Shown here: piece after piece, positions 1 to 10,493 of the stretch | How the letters are laid out: each line of letters begins with the position of its first letter | Numbering within the stretch: position 1 is the stretch's first letter | NCBI GenBank assembly: GCA_014529385.2 | Contig: CM043942.1 | Span: 4,616,501-4,676,500 of the forward strand | DNA from: Adiantum capillus-veneris | Taxonomy: Eukaryota > Streptophyta > Polypodiopsida > Polypodiales > Pteridaceae | Reading direction: 5' to 3' | Length of the DNA: 60,000 nucleotides | Translations under genes and position numbers: made by a program | The notes under the pieces: generated by a model | Database searches by the model: none | The model's input: only the letters and a program-made list of their open reading frames with translations | Told to the model about the DNA's origin: nothing

Positions 1-870
1 GAGCTCCTTGCAGTTCTACATGCCTTAGACTCATGGAAGCACTACTTATTGGGGACTCCTTTCATTCTGCAAACGGATCACCAAAGCCTTAAGTACTTCA
101 TGATGCACACCAAGCTCTCCGACAAACAAATGAGGTGGGCAAATTTTGTTTTGCAATTTCATTTTCATATTGCTCACATTGCTGGCAAGAATAATCAAGT
201 AGCCGATGCACTCTCAAGACGGCCGAGAGTGAATGCGGTTTCCATAGCAGCTCACAATGATCTATCTTCTATGATAGATGAGTATGCTATTGATCCTGAT
301 TTTAGAGATGTGATTTCAGCCCTTGCATTAGGGAAGAAAAAAGAACCATTTACTTTACAAGATGGTTATCTTCTCTATGGTAATAGACTATGTGTTACCA
401 ACTCACTATGTCAGAAAGTAATGTATGAATCTCATGCTCCTCCTTATACGGGGCATAGAGGAATTCAGTCTACCCTAAAAGGGATTGAAACATGTTTCTA
501 TTGGCCTGCCATGAAAGCAAACATACAAGAGTATCTTTCTAAATGTGTGTTATGCCAAAAGAAAAAGTTTGATAGAGGGAAGCAACCTGGATTGCTTCAA
601 CCTTTGCCAATCCCTAATTCACCATGGGAGAGCATATCCATAGATTTTATCTTTGGATTGCCTAAGTCTATCCATGGGAATACGGGAATATGGACGATAG
701 CTGACAGGTTCAACAAACAAGCTCATTTTATACCTGTCAAAAAGACTACCAAAGTCCATCAAATTGCAACCCTCTTCATATCACAAATCTTCAAGTACCA
801 TGGCTTGCCAATGTCCATAGTGTTGGATAGAGATCATAGAATGACCAGTAATTTTTGGAAGGGTCTCTGA
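1..870 (+). pseudogene. Gypsy element K' pol, RNase H to integrase (5' piece)
   Basis: The frame is open from base 1 (the element starts left of the window) to a TGA at 868-870. It encodes the end of RNase H (TDHQSLKYF, ending VADALSRR), the integrase HHCC zinc finger (H..H, CVLCQKKK) and the integrase core up to the second catalytic region. The product matches the intact K polyprotein at 37326-42107 almost residue for residue. Near the end the copy has a changed motif (LDRDHR where K has SDRDPR) and a one-base frameshift just before the TGA. The gene is then cut by Copia-1 and resumes at 6075. It is a dead copy of a Ty3/gypsy chromovirus-like pol. Assignment is by direct comparison inside the window. 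Confidence 0.93.
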
Positions 871-886
871 GAATTTAGGGACGCGG

Positions 887-891
887 CTAAC
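887..891. repeat. Target-site duplication of Copia-1, left copy
   Basis: The 5-bp sequence ctaac lies directly before the first base of the left Copia-1 LTR and recurs at 6070-6074 directly after the last base of the right LTR. This defines the element ends exactly and shows insertion into the K' integrase gene. Confidence 0.95.
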
Positions 892-1118
892 TGTTGGAAT
901 TAGGGTTGCAGAGAAACACACACAGCTTGGAGAAGACGAAGGAAGCTCAAGGCACAATATATAGAGTGTGTTACTTAGTGTGCAATGGAAAGATAGATAG
1001 CCCTAGAGTGATGGGCGTATATACAATGCACGGGGGAAAAAACCTCCTAAAGAGGGAAAAAATGCCCCGGCGGTCCTAGTGTGTTCACACACATCACTAC
1101 CACATGTATATGGTAACA
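892..1118 (-). repeat. Copia-1 3' LTR
   Basis: 227-bp LTR. On the plus strand it begins TGTTGGAATT and ends TGGTAACA. It is the element's 3' LTR because the coding strand is minus. It differs from 5843-6069 at about five sites, around 950 and 1037. Confidence 0.95.
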
Positions 1119-1130
1119 AATCCCCCCTGG
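1119..1130 (-). other. Copia-1 polypurine tract
   Basis: Read on the minus strand, a purine run (CCAGGGGGGATT) sits immediately before the 3' LTR. This is the expected position of the plus-strand priming site. Confidence 0.8.
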
Positions 1131-1193
1131 AGTGATGCGGTGAACGAGAGTTGGCACATGAGTAAAGGGAAGTGCCATGCCCTGAGGACAGGA

Positions 1194-4100
1194 TCAGTCC
1201 ACAAAGGGGAGTAAGCCCAAAGCTTTGCGGAAAGCTTCAAGCTTCTCACGAGACAATGCCTTTGTGAAAAGATCTGCAAGGTTGTCCTGTGTTGGCACAT
1301 AAGCCAAGCTGATCTCTCCTGCTGAGAGCCTCTCCCTGACATAGTGGTAATGCACTTCAATGTGCTTTGTGCGAGCATGAAAAACTGGGTTCCTCGCAAC
1401 TGCCAATGCGCTTTGACTGTCAGTGTAGATAGTGTTGGCAGTGTCCTGTCCAACACCCAAGTCAGCCATAAGGCGTCTGAGCCATACACACTCAACCGTA
1501 GCTGTGAAGACTGCCCTGTACTCAGCCTCACAACTCGAAGTGGCCACAGTAGGTTGCTTCTTGCTCAACCATGATATACATGAACTGCTAAGCATGAAAC
1601 AAAAACCACTTGTGGACACTCGCGTGTCAAAACAACCAGCCCAATCTGAGTCCGAAAAAGCATGTAAGTCTGGCGGCAATGATCCCCCCTTGGGATAAAA
1701 CAAGCCAAGATGTAAAGTGCCACTAAGGTAGCGGAAAATCCTCTTGACAGCCTGCCAATGCTTAGACCCTGGGCTATGCATAAATCTGCTGACCTGCGAG
1801 ACTGCAAACTGAATATCCGGCCTCGTGTTGCATACATAAATGAGGCAGCCAACAACAGTTTGGTAAAGAGTGACATCAGCAGGATCGCCAGCATCATGTA
1901 GACTCAACTTCAAACCTGTTTCCATGGGAGTGGCAACAGGTTTGCAATCCTCAAGTCCAAACTTACATAGCAATGTCTCTATGTAACTTTTCTGACACAA
2001 GGCAATACCACCATCACACTGCTTAAACTGTATACCCAAGTAATGATGCAACAGCCCCAAATCTTTCATCTTGAAAGTAGCATTCAAATCAGCCTTAAAT
2101 TCAGCAATATGTCTCTCATTTGGTCCAGTGATCAGCAAATCATCAACATAAAGAACCACAATGAGAAATACATCATCCTCACGCTTTACATACAATGTGC
2201 TTTCTGTTGGACTGTTACGAAAGCCTCGTTTAACCAAATGAGTGTCAGCTTTCTCATACCAAGCACGAGGAGATTGCTTCAACCCATACAAAGCCTTCTT
2301 ACATTTGCACACTTTGTCCTCTTGTCCTTTTATGACAAAACCGCGAGGCTGCGTTACATAAACTTCCTCAAATATGTCACCATTCAAGAAAGCAGTAACA
2401 ATGTCTGATTGATGTACATCCCAACCAAAATGAGCTGCCAATGCACATAGAAAACGTACAGTAGTCATACGACAAGTGGGAGCAAAAGTCTCTTCATAAT
2501 ATATGCCTTTTTGTTGTGCATAACCCTTTGCAACAAGTCGAGCCTTATGGCGATCGATCTCAGCATCCGGCTTGCGTTTCAACTTGTAAACCCACTTCGT
2601 ACCAATGGCCTTTTTGCCAGGAGGCAAATCACATAAAGTCCATGTGTCATTCTCTATAAGTGCATCATATTCTGATTTCATGGCAGCAATCCAATTTTCT
2701 GAATTCTGTGCTTCATCAAAAGACAGAGGCTCCTCAACATCATGTAAACTAGACACAGCCAAAGCATAACAATCTGATGCATAAGATGCATGGCGAGAGC
2801 CTGAACGAGTACGACTAGATAAAGGTGCATCGAATTTACTGTCACGCAAAGTGTGCACCAGCCATTTTGGCATACCTCTAGCCTGCTCATTTTCAGCCCT
2901 TTCCTCATCAAGTTCATCATGTACATCTGCATCAGTAATAGGCTGTTCTAAAACATTTTCAGAAATCCCCATAGGCTGTACATTTGCCTCGTTGGAACTT
3001 ACATTCGTATTTCCACCACTAAAAAGAGGCAACAAAGTGTCATAAATGTCCTGTGAGCTTACATTACTGTCTCTAGTACATGACAACAAGGGCTGAACAG
3101 AATCTTCCACAAATACTACATCTCGTGAAACCAGAATACGTTTTGTTTGCGGATGATACAACCTGTAACCTTTGCTTTCAGCACTATAACCAACAAAAAT
3201 ACATTTGACAGCCTTATCATCCAATTTTCTGCGCTGCACTTGTGGCACCAAAGCATATGCCAAACAGCCAAAAACACGCATGTGCTCAATAGAAGGCTTT
3301 CTATCATGCCATGCTTCATATGGAGTAATAGACTGCAAAGCTTTCGTAGGACACTTGTTAAGTACATAAGTGGCACACATGATGGCCTCAAGCCAAAAAG
3401 AATGCGGCAAAGCTTGACTTTTGACCATACATCGTGCCATTTCCGTTAGTGACCTGTTTTTCCTCTCAGCAACACCATTTTGCTGAGGTGTATAAGGCAC
3501 TGTACATTGGTGTTTTATCCCACGACTAGCCAAAAATGCATTAAATTCATGAGACATATACTCCCCCCCTCGATCGGAACGGAGGGTGCCCATAGTACAT
3601 TTTGAGACATTTTCAGCCATAGCCAAAAATTGTTTGAAGCACATAAAAACTTCGGACTTCGCTTTAAGCGGAAATACCCATGCATGCCTGGAGTAATCAT
3701 CAATGAAAGTCACGAAGTACAGGTAATTGCCCAAGGACGGAGTTTGCATGGGCCCACAAACATCACTATGCACAAGCTGCAACCTGCATGTGGCCCTAAC
3801 TGAACCATCCTTTGGAAACTTAGAACGCTGCATTTTACCCAGAATACAGCCTTCACAAACATGTTTGACAGGTGCTTCAAGAGGCGGCAAAGAAGCAACC
3901 ATATCAGATTTCTGCAAACGCAGCAAACTGGCAAAATTCAGATGACCAAAACGTGCATGCCAAAGTTTTGCATCTGAAATAGCCCTTGAATCTGCAACAG
4001 CATTTGCAAAATTTTGTCCACACTTGTCATACAAAGTGAGCTTATACAGTCCACGGCACAAAAGCCCAGATGCAACAATTTCATCACCAAAACTGAGATC

Positions 4101-5480
4101 ATGAACTGTACATCTGTCATCCACAAATTTGACTACAAGTCCAAGTCTAGCAAGTGCACATACAGACAAGAGATTCTTCTTGATCCCAGGTACATAAAGT
4201 GCATCAACAAGTGTGAAGGAACTACCATTAGCAGCAGTGAGCACAATCTTTCCAACTCCCTGAACTGGATAAGAGGCGTTGTTGGCACAAGTGACTGAAT
4301 TTCCATGAGGGACAGACTCGAGAGAGGTAAACAATTCACGATGTGAGGTAATGTGCTTTGTAGCACCACTGTCGAAATACCACACATGTGAATCTGCAGC
4401 AACTGACAAGCATGCATCATGGACAGCAGGATTGTAAGTGCACTCTGCGCTAAAAGCCCATTCTGCATCAACATCAGCATCACAATCTCCTTTCACAGAA
4501 GACTCAACAATGGCTGCATTTGTAGTGGAACCAGCATTTGCAGTGGAACCACCCTCTTTCTTCTTAGCCTCTTTGGCCTTCAACTTAGGACACGACTTGA
4601 TCAAGTGATCATTGGCTTTACAATAATGGCAACGCATCTTCTTTTTGCCCTTATCACCAGAATTGCCAGACGAAGTGCTGCCACCAGAAGCATTAGGAAC
4701 AGAATTTTTGCCACTCACAGCAGAACCATAAGAAGTGGCTGCATTACTGTTACCACCCTTTCTTTGAGAAGCAATAAAAGCCTGTTCAACTGCACGCTGC
4801 CTAGTCCTGTTTTTTCTAGAAAGTGACTCTTGCAACAGCAATGTGCATAATGCATCAAACTTGACAACTTCAGGATTTCCTTGGGTCATCAGTCTCCAAG
4901 TACTAGCAAAAGTCTGGTAGGAATCTGGTAAGGCATCAAGAACAGTCTGCACAAGGGAACTGTCCGAAATGACTTCACCTGCAGAAATGAGTTGCTCATT
5001 GATATCCTTGACACTAGCAAGGAAAGTGTCCATATCATCTTCCTCATGCATAATCTTCGACTCTAGCTCTTTACGCAGCAAAGCAATTTTAGCCTCATTG
5101 CGGCTTGCATAAAGACCTGCTAGAATATCCCAAGCCTGTTTTGCAGATTTTGCTGAACGGATGTGAGGAATAATGGTGCGCTTCACAGACAACGCAATCA
5201 ATGCATGAGCCTGCGCATCCTTAACATCCCAACGAGCTTGTTCTGCCGTAGGCAAAACAACTCTAACAGCTGCAATCCTTGCAGCAAGACCTGCAACATC
5301 CTCAATATCGCCTACATCTTCAGAACCAGGACGTACATCAATGCCCTGCACAATGTTCCAGACACCTTTTGACACAAGAACATGTTGCATCATATAAGCC
5401 CACATAGGGTAGTTGTCCCCATCCAACCTGTCCTCAGCAGCAAACATCTTGAACACATCTGTGTTGTTGTTGTCAGCCAT
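1194..5480 (-). CDS. Copia-1 Gag-Pol polyprotein
   Basis: Intact polyprotein of about 1428 residues. I start it at the Met of MADNNNTDVF (5480), which is shared with Copia-2; the frame is open further up to 5540. Order: Gag of the UBN2 type (about 1-260); CCHC zinc knuckle (CHYCKANDHLIKSC, about residue 284); retropepsin with YFDSGAT (catalytic Asp about 370); pre-integrase zinc region (LWHARFGHLN, later CEGC); integrase core (HSDVCGPM, FIDDYSR, NGVAERKNR); reverse transcriptase with the YVDD box (catalytic Asp about 1113, minus strand near 2139-2150); and RNase H (FSDSDWAG, SSCEAEYRA). It has no stops or frameshifts. It would direct cytoplasmic particle assembly, reverse transcription and nuclear integration. 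Confidence 0.97.
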   Translation of the reverse strand: MADNNNTDVFKMFAAEDRLDGDNYPMWAYMMQHVLVSKGVWNIVQGIDVRPGSEDVGDIEDVAGLAARIAAVRVVLPTAEQARWDVKDAQAHALIALSVKRTIIPHIRSAKSAKQAWDILAGLYASRNEAKIALLRKELESKIMHEEDDMDTFLASVKDINEQLISAGEVISDSSLVQTVLDALPDSYQTFASTWRLMTQGNPEVVKFDALCTLLLQESLSRKNRTRQRAVEQAFIASQRKGGNSNAATSYGSAVSGKNSVPNASGGSTSSGNSGDKGKKKMRCHYCKANDHLIKSCPKLKAKEAKKKEGGSTANAGSTTNAAIVESSVKGDCDADVDAEWAFSAECTYNPAVHDACLSVAADSHVWYFDSGATKHITSHRELFTSLESVPHGNSVTCANNASYPVQGVGKIVLTAANGSSFTLVDALYVPGIKKNLLSVCALARLGLVVKFVDDRCTVHDLSFGDEIVASGLLCRGLYKLTLYDKCGQNFANAVADSRAISDAKLWHARFGHLNFASLLRLQKSDMVASLPPLEAPVKHVCEGCILGKMQRSKFPKDGSVRATCRLQLVHSDVCGPMQTPSLGNYLYFVTFIDDYSRHAWVFPLKAKSEVFMCFKQFLAMAENVSKCTMGTLRSDRGGEYMSHEFNAFLASRGIKHQCTVPYTPQQNGVAERKNRSLTEMARCMVKSQALPHSFWLEAIMCATYVLNKCPTKALQSITPYEAWHDRKPSIEHMRVFGCLAYALVPQVQRRKLDDKAVKCIFVGYSAESKGYRLYHPQTKRILVSRDVVFVEDSVQPLLSCTRDSNVSSQDIYDTLLPLFSGGNTNVSSNEANVQPMGISENVLEQPITDADVHDELDEERAENEQARGMPKWLVHTLRDSKFDAPLSSRTRSGSRHASYASDCYALAVSSLHDVEEPLSFDEAQNSENWIAAMKSEYDALIENDTWTLCDLPPGKKAIGTKWVYKLKRKPDAEIDRHKARLVAKGYAQQKGIYYEETFAPTCRMTTVRFLCALAAHFGWDVHQSDIVTAFLNGDIFEEVYVTQPRGFVIKGQEDKVCKCKKALYGLKQSPRAWYEKADTHLVKRGFRNSPTESTLYVKREDDVFLIVVLYVDDLLITGPNERHIAEFKADLNATFKMKDLGLLHHYLGIQFKQCDGGIALCQKSYIETLLCKFGLEDCKPVATPMETGLKLSLHDAGDPADVTLYQTVVGCLIYVCNTRPDIQFAVSQVSRFMHSPGSKHWQAVKRIFRYLSGTLHLGLFYPKGGSLPPDLHAFSDSDWAGCFDTRVSTSGFCFMLSSSCISWLSKKQPTVATSSCEAEYRAVFTATVECVWLRRLMADLGVGQDTANTIYTDSQSALAVARNPVFHARTKHIEVHYHYVRERLSAGEISLAYVPTQDNLADLFTKALSREKLEAFRKALGLLPFVD

Positions 5481-5828
5481 GGTAAATGCTGCACCTGATG
5501 TGAAAACTGCCCGAAAATAGGAGAAATGGAGCGGGAACAACTTGTGCTATATAGCACAAACCGTAGAAGACTATAAGGCACCTGTTATGCAGAAAATGGC
5601 ACTGACAGAAAATCTGCACAAAATGACGAAATAGCTTGTGCAGTACTGTCTGTAGTGGAAACGGAGGCCGAAATGAGCCCAAATCAAAATTCTGAGCAGA
5701 CCGAGCTCTTCAAGCTCACCCAAAATATTTGTCGACCTGCGAACGCTCGCCAAAGCTCACTGAAATCGAAGAAAGTGAGCAGGCGTGTGCTGGAGCAGCT
5801 GGCGACTAAGCCCGGGAGGACGTGACCT
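5481..5828 (-). other. Copia-1 leader
   Basis: Untranslated leader between the PBS and the gag Met. The corresponding segment of Copia-2 (19137-19413) is closely similar, and both hold the near-palindromic TGCTATATAGCAC just upstream of gag. No separate gene is seen. Confidence 0.75.
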
Positions 5829-5840
5829 GCTCTGATACCA
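5829..5840 (-). other. Copia-1 primer-binding site (tRNA-iMet)
   Basis: The minus strand reads TGGTATCAGAGC, complementary to the 3' end of plant initiator-Met tRNA, two bases inside the 5' LTR. This is the classic plant LTR-retrotransposon PBS. Confidence 0.95.
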
Positions 5841-5842
5841 AT

Positions 5843-6069
5843 TGTTGGAATTAGGGTTGCAGAGAAACACACACAGCTTGGAGAAGACGAAGGAAGCTCA
5901 AGGCACACAATAGAGAGTGTGTTACTTAGTGTGCAATGGAAAGATAGATAGCCCTAGAGTGATGGGCGTATATACAATGCACGGGGGGAAAAACCTCATA
6001 AAGAGGGAAAAAATGCCCCGGCGGTCCTAGTGTGTTCACACACATCACTACCACATGTATATGGTAACA
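5843..6069 (-). repeat. Copia-1 5' LTR with promoter
   Basis: 227 bp. On the minus strand it starts TGTTACCATA and ends CCAATTCCAACA. A TATA-like core (TATATA on the minus strand, 5969-5974) is the likely promoter. The right TSD copy ctaac follows at 6070-6074. Confidence 0.93.
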
Positions 6070-6074
6070 CTAAC

Positions 6075-6900
6075 TTCTCTTCGGCCTATCACCCGCAAAC
6101 GGATGGCCAAAGTGAAATAGCTAACCTAACAATTCTTAATCTACTAAAAGCCTATGTAACGGAAGTAGATCAAAGGTCCCAATGGGATAAGTACTTACCC
6201 TTAGTGGAGTATGCTTACAATAACACTGTACATACTCTTACGGGAAAATCACCTTTCAAGGTAATCGAGGGAAGATCCATAAGTCCCCTACTACTCAAAG
6301 TACATGGGAAGATCTTCGCTACAGATGAGTATAGCCGAGACCTACAAGAATTTTTCCAAAAGATTAAGGATGCTATCTCTATCTCACAGCAAAGGCAAAA
6401 GGTTGTTGCTGATAAGCACAGAAGAGCAAAGACTTTAAAGAAAATGATTGGGTCTTACTTAAATTTCCCAAGGCTCGATTAAGGCACACGACCGGCAAAA
6501 ATCCTACGGGACACCAAAAGTACTATGCTAAGTTAGCAAAAAGGTACTATTGTCCCTTCCAGATTCTTCAACCAATTAATGAAATGGCTTATCAACTCAA
6601 GTTGCCCAGCCATTGGCTCATACACAATGCTTTCCATGTGATCCTACTAAAGCCTTACAAAGGAGAGCCACCTGAAGAACCAACTATTGAAGACCCACCG
6701 GAGATCGAGGACCAAGAAGAGGTGTTGCAGCCCGAGTCATTCTTCGACATGAAGAAAAGGTATTAAGAGGCGGTAAGACTATCTGACCGTATCTTATTAA
6801 GTTTAAGAATTATCCTTTTGAAGATGCTAGATGGATGCAAGGCATACAATTAAAGGATAACCGAAACCTTGTCAATGCTTACAATGCTTCCCTAGAGTAA
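6075..6900 (+). pseudogene. Gypsy element K' pol, integrase C-terminus and chromodomain (3' piece)
   Basis: Continues the gene interrupted at 887. The frame through 6482 carries the integrase motif with the catalytic Glu (AYHPQTDGQSEIANL) and the VEYAYNNTVHT block. After a frameshift the integrase C-terminus (NAFHVILLKPYKGEPP) is at 6584-6766. A degenerate chromodomain (KFKNYPFEDARWMQ, about 6797-6840) runs to the TAA ending at 6900, the same terminus as K at 42107. At least two frameshifts break it. It is clearly the same family as K, roughly 85-90% similar by eye. Confidence 0.92.
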
Positions 6901-7255
6901 GCAAATGTACAAATGTTTAAAATGAACAAAGTTTTTGTCTTATAAGACTCTCTTTTTCTTTTATTGTGTACAAATGTTAAGTAGTGTGCATGCTTAGAAT
7001 CAAGTTTGTGGAGACGACGTCTTCCAAACACCAAGTCGAGCTTGTCACTCTACTATGGAAGATTGATAGGACAAATGTGCAGACATTCTTGTGGCAGCCT
7101 TAGGCTCTCAAACGCCAAATGGATTAGTCATCCATTCTAGAACGATGTCGTAGGGTAAGATAGGGATCCTCTACCCGCTAGAAAAAGGACTAATGAATAG
7201 GCTTTATCTTTTCTACCCCATAGTCGAGGACGACTATGATTTCAAGAGAGAGGTT
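6901..7255 (+). other. K' 3' untranslated region
   Basis: Non-coding stretch matching 42108-42464 of K (same order of blocks, e.g. CGAGGACGACTATGATTTC before the PPT-like AAGAGAGAGG). No gene. Confidence 0.8.
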
Positions 7256-7582
7256 AACTAATATCTAATTCTCCTAAATGATTTTCTCATGTTAAACTCA
7301 TCATTTAATATGGGGAAGTACCAGGGGAGAAAAAGCTAGAATATTGGTTAAGCTGGCAGACCAGCCACAACACGGATCCAAAGGAGGGAAAATAGGGATC
7401 CAAAGCGCGGTCATATGCAAAAGAGCAATGTGCAACAATGGGCTTTAAAGACCTTAAGGTTCAGCCCATTAAGACTTCCAAAATGCTAAGGTTCCAAAAT
7501 TCAAAGGTTGTGTCCAATGGTCAAGCTTAGTTAGATTGGATGCTTAGTGAGTGTGCCAAAAAGTCTTCAAGGGTCCTACATA

Positions 7583-7583
7583 G

Positions 7584-7612
<29 letters not shown>
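7583..7612 (+). repeat. Homopolymer G(30)
   Basis: Thirty consecutive G residues inside the K' LTR, unmatched in the K LTRs. It could form a G-quadruplex, and its length is prone to replication and sequencing error. Confidence 0.95.
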
Positions 7613-7614
<2 letters not shown>

Positions 7615-7642
7615 ATCCATGTAAGTAGGGGATGAGAGAGAA

Positions 7643-7675
7643 ACACACATACACACACACACACACACTCACAAG
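7643..7675 (+). repeat. CA/AC microsatellite
   Basis: Imperfect ACACAC run inside the K' LTR. The K LTRs have only a short ACACACAC at the equivalent place, so it has expanded here. Confidence 0.85.
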
Positions 7676-8042
7676 CTTCCTTTACACGGATTAGGGAACA
7701 CATGTCATCTCCCTAGCCCAGTTTCCCACAAGGTGCACTCAAATCCTATTGGATGGCCATAGAGGTGGACCAATGAGAATTAGGCTAGAGTACATTTAGT
7801 TTAATTCATTTAAAAACACTTGATAAAATAACCAATAAGAATTAAGCTCTCTAGAAGACATTGGACAATCTCCCAAGGGGTCCGATGAGCATTAAGCAGC
7901 CCAATGGCTTGCCTGATTCCTATTGGCCAAAAGACAAAGGGGTCCAATGAGAGTTTAGTTGCATTAATTAATTACTTAAAGCTCTCACAAAAGGGGCAAG
8001 GGGGACACATGTCAGAAGGCTGCCCATCAGAAACCAAGTTGC

Positions 8043-8077
8043 TAGTGTTCGACCTGCCCATCACCAGGCTCCCTACT
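8043..8077 (+). repeat. 35-bp segment shared with 10494-10528
   Basis: The segment from TAGTGTTCGACC to GCTCCCTACT is the same at both sites except for one base. Both copies sit exactly at junctions between unrelated sequences. Here it joins the truncated K' LTR to unclassified DNA. Confidence 0.85.
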
Positions 8078-8745
8078 TGCGCACGCCCTTGTCTTGTCCC
8101 CTCCTGAATGGGCCCCTGCGCGGTCTCTCCTCGAGGCATCTCTCCAGCTTCATGTTTTTAACAATTTTTTAGAATTATTGGCACAGACTCAATTGCTTCA
8201 CTATGGAAATGGTTTGAAATAAAAAAACATAAAATTGTATTGTTGTACCTTTTAGGGTCATATCATTGCTTATGCCAAAAGTTCTAAGCCCTCCCAATAC
8301 ACATAGAACTTGGCACTAACAATGTGTGAAAGAAAAAAATTGCACATTTTAATTTTTAAATATGGAGGGAGATACATTTTGTGCATTAGGATGCTTGTGC
8401 ACATCTAAAAATAAAAAGATCATACATACATATGGTGTATGTATGGTGTGGAGTTGGCACCATTTTTCACGTTAATAAAAATATCGTAGGGAATGTGCCC
8501 CTCCCCCGCTACTTTTATCCCCTCCAGTGTTAAAGGGAGACTGATGCTTCTCCTCCAATGTTTGATGGACTTTCTTAATATAGAAAAATAGTGCAGTTGC
8601 ACAAGGAAGAACTTTACCATTGATTTTATGTTGGCTTGTGATATTTTAAAGTGTCATGTTGTGGTGCGCTCCACCCAACAGCAAGTCTCTCTCTCTCTTT
8701 GCTCTCGCACTTGCACTCGCACACGCTTCCTGCGGCACCCTCAAC
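8078..8745. other. Unclassified AT-rich stretch, possibly with a short LTR end
   Basis: I recognise no gene in this stretch. Its last part (from about 8629, TGTTGGCTTG, to 8745) precedes a degenerate PBS and could be the remains of a short copia LTR belonging to the gag remnant at 9878. No second LTR was found to confirm this. Confidence 0.35.
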
Positions 8746-8757
8746 TAGTATCAGAGC
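8746..8757 (+). other. Degenerate tRNA-iMet primer-binding site
   Basis: TAGTATCAGAGC, one base from the plant consensus TGGTATCAGAGC. It lies upstream of a long leader (8758-9877) and the copia gag ORF, as expected for a Ty1/copia element. Confidence 0.65.
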
Positions 8758-9877
8758 AAGGTTTGTGCTTGCCGTTTTCGCGTTCACACCCGCGTGCACT
8801 TTCAAAAGTGAAAACAGGTTTCCAATTTCGGCATCGGCAAATTTAGCGTTCCGAGAGTGTTTCCAACAAGAGTCCTGCAGTTTTACCCCCCTTTTGAAGT
8901 TGTTCGTGCAGTCGAAAGCTTCATCCGAGCTATGCTTTAGGAGTTGTATTTTTCAACTCCACTTTTGCTACAGGTATAGGTACAGGTACAGGTGCAGGAC
9001 ACATGTATAGGTTGTTCATAGACTATTTTGGGATTGTATATAGCCGTTTTATGGCTATTATGTGCTATTGAGACGGTGTTTATGGGCTGATTAGGAGCAT
9101 TTTTCGGCATCGACATTGTCTCTGGTTTTTCAGCCATCCATCTCCTCACAGGTTCTTGCATACATACAGGACATCCAGGTTTCATACAGGTTGCAGTGTT
9201 TTGCATCAGCACACATTTCAGTGGGAGTACTTGATGCGCATATGCATTGTTTTTAGCACTTTTGATAGTGCTTGAGCTCTTTTGAGAGCGGTTTTACTCC
9301 CCACAGGGATTTGTTTACTGCTTGCACATTTTGTTTGGCGCTTGTTTGAGCACGTATATTGCACCTTGCAGTATTGTTGACAGTGGATGTACATTGAGTT
9401 GCAGAAACTGCCATATGTACCTTTTGTGAAACGATTTGGCTTGTTTCTAGCAGTCTCGACCATTTCTGAGACTCAGTTCAGAGGCCCTTTCTTAGACTGG
9501 GCTGGTTTCTTGTCTGCATAACCGTTTGTGAGGGTCGATAGCGTGAGGTTTTCTTGAGCTAGGGGATTTTCAAATGTTGACATCCTTTCGGTGATATAGG
9601 TTGCTAGAGTACCCCTTTTTTCGTGGCCTCGCCATAGGACATGTATAGAGAGGGCTAGGTACATTTTACGCCGTGTTGGCAGGTCAGCTTTTGACTTTTT
9701 ATGCACAATTAGTCGTTGATGCGCCTGTCTTATGCTCTGAGAGCATTACTTTTGATGTGTTACTGATATCTTGTGACAGTTTTGGATTGAGATTCTGTCA
9801 GTTTTTCTAGGGAAACTCTGCTGAATTTTTCCCAGAATTACCAGTGTTTATCGCCTTATTATCTTTAGCTTGCAGCC
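8758..9877 (+). other. Long leader of the copia gag remnant
   Basis: About 1.1 kb between the PBS-like site and the gag Met with no convincing ORF. It holds a short tandem run of AGGTAT/AGGTAC units near 8971-8998. I infer it is the untranslated leader of the same element. Confidence 0.45.
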
Positions 9878-10270
9878 ATGTCATCTAGCGGTGAAAAGGA
9901 TATTTACAATATCCGAAAATTTGATGGGGCGAATTTTGCTATCTGGAAAGAGCTGATTCAAGATGTTCTCACACAAAAAGTCCAGTTGGATATCATGGAG
10001 TGCCCAGAGGGTGAGTATATAGATGTTGAGTGGGAGAGACTTAATGCTAAGGCCAAATCTACCCTCCGTTTGCATTTGGCCGAATATGTGTACCTTACTA
10101 TAGTTGGAGAAAGGATTGCTAGAGATGTAAGGGATAAGTTGTGTTCCAGTTATGAGAACAAAAGTGCCACTAATAAGGTTTTCTTGATGAAGAAGCTGTT
10201 TGACCTTCGTATGAAGGAAGAGGACACTATTTCTACTCACATTAATGAGTTCAATATCATTTTCACTTAG
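9878..10270 (+). pseudogene. Copia-type Gag, N-terminal part
   Basis: 130 residues beginning MSSSGEKDIYNIRKFDGANF, with the features of Ty1/copia UBN2 Gag: FDGANFAIWKELIQDVL, AKAKSTLRLHL, LMKKLFDLRMKEEDTISTHI. It stops at 10268-10270. A shifted frame continues the Gag sense (LPSSWDTFC near 10333) up to about 10493. No zinc knuckle, protease, integrase or RT of copia type follows; the sequence switches at 10494 to gypsy-type protease. It is a truncated, frameshifted relic. Confidence 0.8.
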
Positions 10271-10493
10271 TTGACCACTCAGGGTGGTCTTCGATGAGGA
10301 AATCAAATGTATCTTCTTGCTATGTAGTTTACCCTCGTCTTGGGATACGTTCTGTACTGCAATTTGCAACTCAACAAGCAGCTGGTACTAGTCTTGTGTA
10401 CAATGAAGTCCTTGGGAGTCTGTTTACCGAGGAGATTCGCAGGAAATCTCTTGACGAAGGCAAGAAGGATGGTGATGCGTATGTTGCCAGTGA

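Larger units (their letters stand above)
892..6069 (-). mobile_element. Copia-1, intact Ty1/copia LTR retrotransposon
   Basis: A complete 5178-bp element on the minus strand: 227-bp LTRs at 892-1118 and 5843-6069, a PBS, one uninterrupted gag-pol ORF, a PPT, and a 5-bp TSD (ctaac). The domain order protease, integrase, reverse transcriptase, RNase H is diagnostic of Ty1/copia. The LTRs differ at only about five positions by eye, so the insertion is young. All enzymatic motifs are present, so it may be competent; I cannot test expression. A decayed relative (Copia-2) lies at 18896-21703. Confidence 0.96.
7256..8042 (+). repeat. K' 3' LTR, diverged and truncated
   Basis: Resembles the K LTR: shared ATGATTTTCTCAT near the start, and GACACATGTCAG and GGGGTCCAATGA further in. 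It is missing the first bases and everything after about 8042, where unrelated sequence begins. It contains a 30-base G run and a CA microsatellite. Confidence 0.75.

Noticed and set aside
1344-5372. Many 60-140-codon frames antisense or offset to Copia-1
   Set aside because: They are shadows of the 1428-residue polyprotein and have no independent features.
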